Of a stretch of 64,000 nt of DNA, positions 10,150-20,263 are shown one piece after another. Where the stretch lies: NCBI GenBank assembly GCA_003255025.1, contig QANY01004038.1:1320793-1384792 (forward strand). The letters are read 5' to 3'. Below the pieces are notes generated by a model that saw nothing but the letters and a program-made list of their open reading frames with translations, ran no database searches and was not told the DNA's origin. Numbering within the stretch: position 1 is the first letter of the stretch; each line of letters opens with the position of its first letter. The position numbers and the translations under genes were made by a program. Source of the stretch: Datisca glomerata (lineage: Eukaryota > Streptophyta > Magnoliopsida > Cucurbitales > Datiscaceae).

Positions 10150-12310
10150 AAAAATCCTTACCCGACCCATTAAATTTTCTGTTTTCCTTTCCTCTTTCAA
10201 CGTCTCCATCAACCTTTTTGCACATTTCATATTATTCATTCATTCTTTTGAAATTTAATGTTATCACTAATTGAACTTTTCAAGTTATCGTATCTAACTT
10301 GAGATTTGTGACATGTCGATAATTACTTGAATGTTTTGAGTTGGTATAATATATTACTTGAACTCTTCAAGTAATATATTTGACGTGATTAAAAATGTCA
10401 AGAGTTATTTGTAGTTTCAAGTAGTATGTTATAATTACCTATATCCTTCAAGTTATCACATTGATGGATTATGTCATTGAAAACTGATTTTCTGCTTGGA
10501 CGGGAAGATCAATCGCGATATAAGTTCATTTAAAAATATGTCTTCAACATATTATACTATTCAAATTATGATAGAATTCAAAACTTTTTTACTATGAAAT
10601 ATAACCATAATATGTCTCACCCAAATAATATCAGTTTGAGTTAGTTTGTTAAATCCTAAAGCAGATTCTCTACGCAATGAAAAGTCTAAGGAATAATAGA
10701 AAATTAAGTAAATATTTCAGTAATTTTTTTAGTGTAGTGCTGAAATTATGATCAATAAAAATATCTCATTTTTTCACATCTCCCAATATTGGTTCCTTCT
10801 TTTATAACTTAAACTTGATGTTCAAATTAATATTATAACTACATGAATTCTTCAAGTTATCGTATCTAACTTGAATTTTGTGATTATATGTCAAATGATA
10901 CTTGGAGGGTTCAAATAGTTATAATATATTATTTGAACATTTCAAATGATTATATTGGATTTGATTAAAATATCAACAACTGTTTCTTAGTTCAAATAAT
11001 ATTTTATAATTACTTGAAACTTTAAAGTTATCACATTTGACTTGGATTCCACTATTAGAAAATGTCAAGTTTGAACCCCTTCAAATAATTAGGGGCGTGC
11101 AAAAACTGATCAAACTGAATCGGACCAAATAAAAAGTGATCAGTTTGGTCAATTTTTCAAGTATATGCAGTCTGTTGGTTAGGTATTGAATAAAAAAACT
11201 AAATTTTTTATTTCGTCCAATATTTTCTGACATTTTCAACCAATTTGACCATTATATTACTCAAAAACTTATATATATATATATATACTTATATCTCCTA
11301 TTTACGCCAAAAGTCAAACCTTAAACCTAAAAGTAAAAATTCAGTGCTTCACACTCAACGACGCCGTGACTCCTTCATTTTTTGAGACTGTGGAGTAAAC
11401 ATGAAGGAAAGAGGCGATAACAGTTGTGAAAATGAAGATAAGCATAAGAAAGAAAGTGCTATCTCAATGTTCTCGTTTTGGCATTTTTAGAATATGTTGG
11501 ATCTCCCCCCCTGTGCCACACCACGCTTCGCCTCACCTAAGCTCTCTCCTCTAATTTTATTAAGCTCGATCTATCTCATTCTCTGTCAAAGTAGAGTTCC
11601 CTCTTAATCCGTCTAAACCGAGCTCCTTCCATCGCTTTCGAGCTCCCTTTATGTCTCTCGACTCTCTCTTAGTATTCTCTGTAAAGGTAATATGTCGTTT
11701 TTCTATTTTGTACAGACTTGGGATTGGGGTTTTTGTTTTTGCAGTAAATTTGATATCGATTTTTCAGGGTTTAAGGTTTGTTGTGGATTTTTATTAGGAA
11801 TGTTGATTTTTCAATGTCATATGTTATATATTTGTGGTATATTTGTTGTAACCTTTGTCAAAATAACCAGAATTTCACAGTTTACTTTAGTTTAGCTTAT
11901 ATGTACTTTAGTGGTCGGTTCAGCTCTATTTATTGGCAACCCATGAAGTTTAGTTTAGTTCAATCCTTTCAAGTAATTGATTTCACAACTTGAAAGGATT
12001 CAAGTAGTATGTTATAAGTAATTTAATGTTTCAAAAAATGAGTAAATCGAATGAGACAAAGGGATATAGAAAAAATAGAGAACAAAGCACGAGTTTCATT
12101 GAAAATATAAAAACTATCAATTTTAAGTTTGATTTGACTATGGGGATTTAGATAGTGAAAAATGGATAATTGAGATTCTATAGACATTGCAGGCTTAAGG
12201 TATAGAATTTTGATTTTTGAAAAATAGTATATTTATCTGAAACAATTTACGAAAATGTATAGTTTCACAAATTCTCCAAGTAATTTATAAAAACATACCA
12301 TTTCATAAAG
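10150..12310 (+). repeat. Large direct repeat, unit 1
   Basis: This unit is rich in words such as CTTCAAGTTATC and CAAGTAGTATGTTATAA. It shares with unit 2, in the same order, TCTGCTTGGACGGGAAGATC (10492 and about 12700), a CTCCCAAT/CTCCCATT plus CCTTCTTTTA block, and a TTTGATTTGACTA...GGG block (about 12130 and 15910). Inside each unit the CTTCAAGTTATC section itself occurs twice. Unit 1 is interrupted at about 11093-11960. No coding domain was recognised and the element type is unknown. Confidence 0.65.
11093..11960. mobile_element. Unclassified insertion in repeat unit 1
   Basis: Comparison with unit 2 shows about 870 extra bases here. They start with GGGGCGTGCAAAAACTGATC, a start common among interspersed repeats in plants, and include an (AT)n run near 11270. 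Short open frames at 11692-11993 have no recognisable domain. I could not identify matching terminal repeats or a target duplication, so the class is open. Confidence 0.4.
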
Positions 12311-13234
12311 TAATTAGGAGAAATGTACCAATTTTTTAAAACAAAAAATCTCTACTCACGCCCGCTAAAATTTTTATTTTTATTTCTTCTTTTCAACCTG
12401 TTCATCAACATTTTTTGTTCATCTCCCAATATCTAATCATTCTTTTAAAATTTAATTTTTAAATATTATAACTATTTAAACTCTTTAAGTTATCTTATAT
12501 AACTTGAGCTTTGCAGTATGTCAACAATTACTTGAAGTCTTTCAAGTAGTTACAATATATTAATTGAACCCTTCAAGTTATTATATTGGACATGTTTAAA
12601 AATGTCAACAATTATTAATGAATTCAATTAGTATGTTATATTTATTTGTACCTTTTAAGTTATCATTTGAAAGATTATAAGTCATTAAAAAATAATTTTC
12701 TGCTTGGACGGGAAGATCAATCAAGAAATGTATTCATTTATAAAAATTTTTTTAACGTACAATACAATTCAAAACTTTTTAGTATGGAATTTATCTAAAA
12801 TACATTCTGCTCAATTCCTAACCATACTGAATTGAATTAGTTTGCTAAATCCTAACACATATTCTCTACAAACAAAAACTCTAAAGATTAATTGAAAAAT
12901 AAGCAAATATTTCTATAAATATTTTTAGTGCTGTGCTAATAAGGTGATTGATAAAATTTCTTATTTTTTCTCACATCTCCCATTATCCATTCCTTCTTTT
13001 AGAACTTAAATTTCAAGTTCAATTTATTAATGTTATAACTGTTTGAACACTTCAAGTTATTACATCTAACTTTAGCTTTAAGACTAAAAAATGTTAACAA
13101 TTACTTGAAGAATTTAAGTAATTACAATATATTACTTGAACTCTTCAAACTATTATATTAGATTTGGTTGAAAATGTCAACGAATACTTGTTGGTTCAAG
13201 TAGTATGTTATAACTACTTGTATCGTTTAACTCT

Positions 13235-14455
13235 AGTCAAAGTGATAATTTTAATGATGATAAATAATATATGGACTAATAGTTTTTTCAAGTCTATAGA
13301 ATCTAAATGAAGTGAAAACGATATCGAAAACACTTTACTATAAGCTTTTACGGACGAAGAATAAACGACAATGAAACACACAACATATTTTGAAGAGCAC
13401 AAAGTATATTAAAGAAACTCGAAATGTGTTGAATCAAAGTTGCTAAATTGGGCACGTTACAAGAAAGCAAGAATCAAATCGAAACCCAGATGAACTAGAA
13501 TTTAGCATACCTAACCAAACCAAATTGTGTAAAAGTGTCAAGGCCAGATTCATCTTTTGTTTAGCGTCCAAACTGGCTCAAATTTTACATACCATATCAT
13601 CACATCAGGTACACCGGTTTCCCAAACTAGTCGACTAGTGAGCTCACAACCAGCAAACCAGTCGACTAATCAAGGAAATAATCTTTCTTTAATTTGAACC
13701 AGTCTTCCACCAGTTGGCCAATCAAGGAAGTAATCTTTCCATGATTGGAAACTGGTTTACCGATTGGGAAAACTAGTCCACCGGTTTGTCCCCTTCCTGC
13801 ATACCCATAGATACCCCATTTCGCTCCTCATTTCAACACACCTCTCTCACAAAGGTTTGTAGAGTTTTTCTATTTTTTAATAGGCTTGTATTTTGAGCTT
13901 ATAGAGAGAAGTTAAAGGATATTGTGAGCAAAAAGTGAAAGCTCTACTCTTTGAAAGAGTGAATTTTTATAAGAAATAAAAAAAATCTTGATCGTACTTC
14001 ATTGTCAAGGTTTGACTGGCACCATATGCCAATAGGATTCATAAAAGTTTAGTCTTCACCCGTAAGGAGATCATGAGAGAATAATCTTTAAAAGAGGATC
14101 CTTGAAGTATGGTTGTAGAGATAGATTTTTTTAAACCATGTAAATATATTGCGTGTGGAGTCTATCTTCCCTACTCCCTTTTATTACGTGCATTTTACTT
14201 TTCCATATTTAATTTCTCATAAGTTTCATTTTCACCCATTAATTTCCAGCATTATTTATTTAATTCTTAACTCGTAGTCAATTGAGTATCAATCTTGATT
14301 CTTCAATTGCTACTTGAGTTTCTTTGATTTAAATAATGCGTTCATTTTATTATTTATTGATTTATTTACTTTGTTATTTATTTTATTCCAAGCAATTTAT
14401 TTTTGAGTTTAACTTCTTCCACTTTTAATATTTTTCTTATAAAAATGGTTTCATA
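13235..14455 (+). repeat. SIRE-like copia LTR
   Basis: The last 300 bases (about 14155-14455) align with 15365-15670, so the sequence is repeated on both sides of a gag-coding stretch, as LTRs are. It ends near GGTTTCATACCGG and is followed by TTGATATCAGAA, a degenerate match to the initiator-Met tRNA primer-binding site. Internal repeated GTCGACTA words (13620-13680) fit LTRs of this lineage. The left boundary is inferred from where repeat unit 2 breaks off. Confidence 0.55.
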
Positions 14456-14469
14456 CCGGTCCTATAATT

Positions 14470-15320
14470 GATATCAGAATTTAATGCTCTTATCTATGAA
14501 TTAATCGTCATGCGTGATGACGTCAATTTTTTAACTTTCATCAAGGATAATCGATTTTAAAATCTCAAATTTTTTATGGAGTGGATTTTTTAATTTTTGA
14601 AAAATTAGATTGAAACTTTATATCCAATCTCTTGATTATAATTTATGATATTTTGTAAAAAATAGTCCTTACGTGCCTAAATCACGAGATTTGACCAAAA
14701 ATGATAAAATAATATTATCTTTAGATGCTAAAGTCATAAATATTTTATATTGTGCTTTAAGTGTAAATAAATTTTTTCATATTTGCACATCTGAATTTGT
14801 AAAAGATATTCGGCATACATGAAAAATCACACATGAAGGTATAAATAAAGTTAAAGATTTGAAAATTGATATTCTTATGCATGAATATGAACTTTTTCAA
14901 ATGAGTGAAATTGAAAGCATTTATGATATGTTTGAACGCTTTAATAATAATGTTAATTCTCTCAAAACTCTCAGTAAGATCTGTACTAACAGTTAATTGG
15001 TCATTCAAGTTCTTAGGTCATTGCCAAAGTCATGGGAGAACAAGATAGTTCTTAAAAAAGTAAGTAAAGGATCTTAAGACGCTTTCACTTGAAAATCTCA
15101 TGAGATCATTAATAACCCATAAAAATGGTACATGAAAGAGGATGCAGATTATATAAAAGAGAATAAATATATTATTTAAAATCACGTCCATGAAAAATGA
15201 AAGTGAAGAATAAGACGAAGATCTAATCTGCTTTGCAAAGAAGTTTCAAAAGTTGTTCAAGAAAAGAAGAAGCACTACAAAGAAAAAATCCAAGAAAAAA
15301 GAATTTCAATTTAAAAGAAA
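14470..15320 (+). pseudogene. Copia gag (UBN2-type) relic
   Basis: Conceptual translation, reading through stops, gives LSLDAKVINILYCALSVNKF, then THEGINKVKDLKIDILMHEY, then ELFQMSEIESIYDMFERFNN, and VLRSLPKSWENKI. This is the UBN2/gag-polypeptide domain of SIRE-type Ty1/copia elements, which forms the particle shell in active elements. Several stops are present (for example near 14820 and 15000) and a lysine-rich tail ends near 15320. No protease, integrase or RT follows; the next sequence is a second LTR piece. Confidence 0.75.
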
Positions 15321-15339
15321 CATGAAAAGGTATATCTCT

Positions 15340-15675
15340 ACAAAATGGCACACATAGACAAGATTGGTAAACCTCTCTTCTTTACTCTCTATTATCTATG
15401 TGCACTTTCCTTTTTCGTATTTATTTCTCGTAATTTTAATTTTTACACTTTAATTTATCGCATTATTTATTTAATTCTCAACACATACTTAATTGAGTAT
15501 CATTTATTGATTCTTCAATTACTTCTTGAGTTAGTTTGATTTTAATTGTGCGTTTATTATATTATTGCTTGATTGATTAATTTTGTTATTTCTTTTATTT
15601 CTAGTAATTCATTTTTCAACTTCAAAATTTTCATTTTTATTATTTCCCTTATACAAAGGGTGCCATCCACTCCTA
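15340..15675 (+). repeat. Partial second LTR of the SIRE-like fragment
   Basis: It is about 300 bases homologous to 14155-14455 in the same orientation, ending near GGGTGCCA. Only the 3' quarter of the LTR is present and it joins directly to the gag tail. That indicates an internal deletion removing pol and the front of this LTR, or a natural short derivative. Confidence 0.6.
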
Positions 15676-16165
15676 CACATTTGACTTAGATATCGCTATT
15701 AGAAAATATTAACAGTTGCTAGAAATAGTTATAAAATACTATATGGATCTTTCAAGTAAGTGATATGATAACTCAAAAAATTCAAGTAATATGCTTTAAT
15801 GAATTTAACCATTTAAAAATTAGTGAGAACCAAGCAGATGAAAGAATAAAAAAATAAGAAAGAAGTGTGGATAATAATTGAAAATATAAAAATGTCAATT
15901 TAAAGTTTGATTTGACTAGGGGGTATTGAGTACAGGGAAAATGGGAGTTGAGGCTATAAAAATATTGTGGGCTCAGGGTATAGATGTCTCGTTTTCAAAA
16001 GAGGGCATGTTTATTCAAAAAACTTTATGAAATAGTATTGTTTTACAAATTATCTTTTGAGTTTCTTCTAATCTTCTACCATTTTCTTTCTGGTACCAAA
16101 CCACACAACAAAAGTGTACCTTTTTTTGAAAAAATTAAATTGGGTGATTTAGTTTGTACTTTTTA

Positions 16166-17037
16166 GGGAAAATTATATATTTGGCCACTATATTTTATAC
16201 TAAGTTTTAATTTAGTCATTATAGTTAAATACATCTCAATTTTATCATGAAAGTCTATACATTGTTTCAATGTGGTCATTTCAATAGTCACAGTATTAAT
16301 AGCATGTTTGCTGACAACATCTTATTTATACATGTGGCATGCATGTCAATAAAATAGTGAGACCCACATGTTAGTTTATTTTCCTATTTTCCCTCAAACT
16401 TTTTATGCTTCTCCTTCATTCTCTTTGTACTTAATATACTTAATATAGCCTTAGAAATGTATGAATGTCATTTAATATCACATAAGCATAGATCTTGGAT
16501 CTTTTATTAAGAATTAAAGAAAATTTCTCAACATTGAGAGGAATTTTAGAAGGATTACTCTTTCGCGAATGAGTTTTTCCCATTAAGCAAATTTCTACTC
16601 TAAATATATAGCCAGCCATGACAGGATTTATGTGAAGAAATATAATTTTCCTGGGTAAAAAGTATCAACAGAGAGAGAGGAAATAGAGAGAAAAGAGTAA
16701 AATATAGAGAAAGAGAAAGGGAGAGAGAGAGGAGTAGAATATAGAGAAAGAAGAGAAACATAGAGAGATAAATATGGTTGTTTGGGTATTTTTGACAAAA
16801 ATGAAAAGTTCACGGGGGAACATGAAAATAAAATAAAATGTGGGCCTCACCGTTTTGCTTACATGCATGACATGTGTATAAAGAGCGTTACATGTCAAAA
16901 TTAGTAACGATGATTGATCAAATGACCACTTTGAACAATGTGTAGACGTTGATGATGAAATTTGAGACTTTTTGAGCTATAATAATCACATTAAAACTTG
17001 GTATAGACAACAATGGGCAAATATGTAATTTTTCCTT
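16166..17037. mobile_element. MITE with ~120 bp terminal inverted repeats (Mutator-type)
   Basis: The left end starts GGGAAAATTATATATTTGG. The reverse complement of the right end starts GGAAAAATTACATATTTGC. The two stay alignable for roughly 120 bases, sharing words such as AAGTTTTAAT, TCTATAC or TCTACAC, ACATTGTT and GTGGTCATTT. The interior is non-coding, with a GAGA-rich stretch at 16665-16760. Long inverted repeats and a small non-coding body fit a Mutator-derived MITE. I could not confirm a 9-base target duplication. Confidence 0.7.
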
Positions 17038-18169
17038 TTTCTTTATTATTACATTTCAAGGCATATGCTCGTCTGGCGGTATTAAAGATTCTTGGTTTTC
17101 TTTTGAAATGATAATCGAGGTAATTTGATGTCAAGTAACTCCAACTCGAGGATATATGATTTATCATTTTTTCCAATTTAGGGCTCCAGTTATTCATAGA
17201 GTTTGTTGAACAGCATATTGATCTACTATGGGTTTTTTGTGTGGAAAGTATTGTACTATTTAATATATGTCTATCATAGTCTCAGGATGACGACTTCTCT
17301 TAAAAAAATACCTAATTCTCTCTTTCCATTGTAGAAAAATAGATATCAACAATTGAGATTAAATATCACAAGTTGGAAATCACAATCTGATAGTAATTAT
17401 TGTATATCCAACTGGATCACATATTGATATATAAAATATAACCCATCAAATAATGGTAATTATTATGCAATCTCAGAAGAAAAAATAGCTTAAGAACCTT
17501 AAATAATAATTTTTAATTTATCATAAAGAGAAAATTTTTCAATTGTCTCTCACTTGGTCCAAGCACTTCTTGTTGTTTTAAATGACATAAATTATTCATA
17601 AAAATGTAATAAAGTCGAGTAACTACTCCTTTTTGAAAAAAAACCATAATTATCAAATTTGATGGATTAAAACTGCTAAAAATACTCTCATCTATAGACT
17701 TCCTCAATATTAGGTCATGGGTGTTTTGATTGACACTGTATGCCACCTAGACATATTACAACAAACTGCTAACATCTATCTAGAGTGAGTGTTTACCGAT
17801 ATGGAGCCAATCCCATAACAGGAGCATGTGTAAACAACATACTATCTAAAATTACATATCTCATCCTAGTCCTTCATAAAATCATTGTATGTCACCTAGA
17901 CATATAACAACAGACTGCTAACCACCTGTCTAGAGTAAGGTTCACTGATATTGAGCCAATTCCATGTCTAACCCAAGCTATTTGAGTTTAAAAAACTCAT
18001 AGGCAACATGAATAATGAGTGCACAAGCTACATATGTATAAAGGGAAATAATTATAGTGATGCATCATAACTTTATTGATAGGAACAAGCAATTATAATA
18101 TATTGTAAATGAGAATTACCTGCATTATGATACAAAAATGATAATTGTGTCAAATCATCAAATAATGCC
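17038..18169. repeat. Probable copia 3' region with internal duplication
   Basis: Segments at about 17738-17830 and 17887-17975 are copies offset by 149 bases; both contain CACCTAGACATAT and AACTGCTAAC/GACTGCTAAC followed by GAGCCAAT. The stretch lies downstream, on the minus strand, of a copia RNase H relic. It is therefore probably that element's 3' untranslated region or LTR, though no LTR end was found. Confidence 0.35.
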
Positions 18170-19009
18170 TTGTGAATTCATTATGTATAAGTGTACATAA
18201 AGAAAACTTTAGACGAATATCCGTTTGTGAGAGAGTACGCATAAGTGATTTTTCCATATATATGACACTTCAATATAATCTCTTCATTGACATTCTCACA
18301 TATAAGAAAATTTACTTGATATGCTTAGTTGAATTTTCATTCTTCACGTATGTTTTAACAATCGTTTTCATAAAGTGATGTAAAAACTTATAAATCCATC
18401 AAAAAAAGTTTAGACCTGCAATAAAATTCTTTGAGCAAATAACATGTTTCTCGTTTCATGGCAAGTTATCAATTCTGTATACATATCGGAACTTGTTATA
18501 ATAAATTGTATAGAGTTTCCCGATGAGATAGCACCTCGAGCCAACATGAAGACGTAACTAGAAGTTGAATTCGCTATTTTAACTAGTACAATTAACTTCA
18601 AAATCCCACCTCTAAGTTATTAATTATATTAAACAACACGTGAAGTCATTTGTTCTCTATAGGTGCTCACTTTCTTCAAGGTTTTCACATATGCCTGAAT
18701 TTCACATAAGGCTTTCAAACATCTTAACCACGTAACATATATATAAACAAAACATGTTATAACCACATCAAGCTCCCAACTATAGATGCAGATTGTTTAG
18801 AATTAATATAGATTTTCTTAATCTAATTTTAGCACTTTAAGTGCAAGAATTGTATCACCTTCTTCACTCACTAAGTGAACAACTCGCCATATAAAGGTCT
18901 TTAACACCTTTATAAATGTCCTTCAGATAAACCAAAGTGTACCCCTTAGATGAAACTAGGAAATCTTAATCCAACAACATATTATATTCCTCATATCCTT
19001 CTTTAATGA
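18170..19009 (-). pseudogene. Copia RT/RNase H relic, 3' half (split by CACTA)
   Basis: The minus-strand translation just left of the CACTA element resembles the copia RT stretch after YVDD (a degraded SLKKDMRN). It then gives EEGDTILALKVLK and, in the RNase H region, STSSYVFMLARGAISSGNSI followed by MYTELITCHETRN. Degraded tail motifs reach about 18170. Its 5' half lies beyond the CACTA element at 27937-28560, and together they keep normal copia order. Many stops are present. Confidence 0.7.
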
Positions 19010-19012
19010 GAA
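19010..19012. repeat. CACTA target-site duplication (left), GAA
   Basis: The three bases GAA immediately precede the CACTA terminus and are repeated at 27934-27936. CACTA elements create 3-bp duplications. Confidence 0.85.
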
Positions 19013-19029
19013 CACTACTACAATTTCAC

Positions 19030-19400
19030 TTTTTGATGACGTGCATTAAAAAAGAGAAACGACTGGGCACTAAGACCCCATCATTTTACACATTATGAAA
19101 CATAAAAATGATGGGGTCTTAGTACCTCGTCGTTTTATTGCAGTACATAAAATGACCGTTTGTACTAAATTAAAGGAACAAAACGACGGGGTCTCATGAC
19201 CCTATCATACTTAAGAACTTTAAAAAATGACGGGGCTTCGACGCACCGTCATATTTGGTTTAATAATGTTCAAAACGATGAGGTAGCGGGACCCGTCGTG
19301 GTTAAGACACTATAAAACATGACGAGGTGTCGAGAATCCGTTGTTTTGTTTGTGAAATGCATGAAAGGGTATTGATACCCCGTCGTGCTTTTTCCCTTCA
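19030..19400. promoter_or_regulatory. CACTA 5' subterminal hairpin array
   Basis: About six imperfect inverted motifs of the form GACGGGGT...ACCCCGTC recur every 50-70 bases, for example around 19125, 19190, 19230, 19290 and 19380. In En/Spm such arrays bind the element's own DNA-binding protein and bring the ends together. The array also lies upstream of the first gene, so it may overlap a promoter. The motif differs from the 3' array at 27580-27925. Confidence 0.75.
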
Positions 19401-20263
19401 AATACTCCAAATAAAATTTAGATTTTTTATTCATCTTCTCCTTACCAAATACACGGCCGCCCCACCATTCTCGTCTCATTGCACCACGTGATTTCTTTGC
19501 TTCCACCGTCGTGCTTTGCTTCAACCGTCGTTTCATCTTCCCTCGAAGGAGCCGCTGTTTTCATCAACCCCAACCCGTCATTTTCATCCTTTTTCTTCCA
19601 TTGACTTGGTAAGAAAACGCCTGAAATTTGTCTCTCCAAGAAATATGTTTTCACCAAATTCCAGCGTCAAGTATTGGATTTTTACTACTTGATGTTAATA
19701 ACGTAATATGTAAAAACACCATGCGTCTTTTGTTTGAAATTCTCGATTTTAGAAGGGCTGTATTCTATATGAGTTGATTTCGAATTTTATTTACAGCACT
19801 GGCGCCTTTTTGTCAATGAAAGAAAATGTATTTGGATTAACATTAGTGTGGTCTAGTTACATTCTTGCCTGGAATGTTGTCCCTATAAACGGTTAAAACG
19901 TTAGATCAACCATGGGAGTCATTGTTATGTCCAGCTCCAGGAATTATGCCTTTTAAGTTTCCGATGTTAGCATTTAACGACATTTTCATCTTTATAAATG
20001 TTATATATATACCGTTTCACCATTGCCGACATTTATCAAAGCCAATGTCTAAGGAAATTTAGTATAAAACTAGTCAAATATGAGAACTTACTTGAACCTT
20101 AATACACTGATGTAAATTCTGAAATAGAGAAGTTTGATTAATTTGTTTGTTTTAAATTGTTGTAGTTAGTGTATGTCTCATGTGTATTAATTTTACTCTT
20201 TTTACTGTCTTATGTGTACTTGACTGAAAAATTAATGTGTGATGCAGTTCGTAACTGGTAGAT

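Larger units (their letters stand above)
12350..16140 (+). repeat. Large direct repeat, unit 2 (interrupted)
   Basis: Same unit as 10150-12310, same orientation. It is continuous from about 12350 to 13229 and resumes at about 15684, where ACTATTAGAAAAT in unit 1 corresponds to GCTATTAGAAAAT here. The 2.45 kb between belongs to a SIRE-like copia fragment. Similarity ends near 16140, just before a MITE. Confidence 0.6.

Noticed and set aside
11692..11993. Hydrophobic open frames suggesting a small membrane protein
   Set aside because: They lie in T-rich insertion sequence, overlap each other in two frames and show no conserved start context or homologue.
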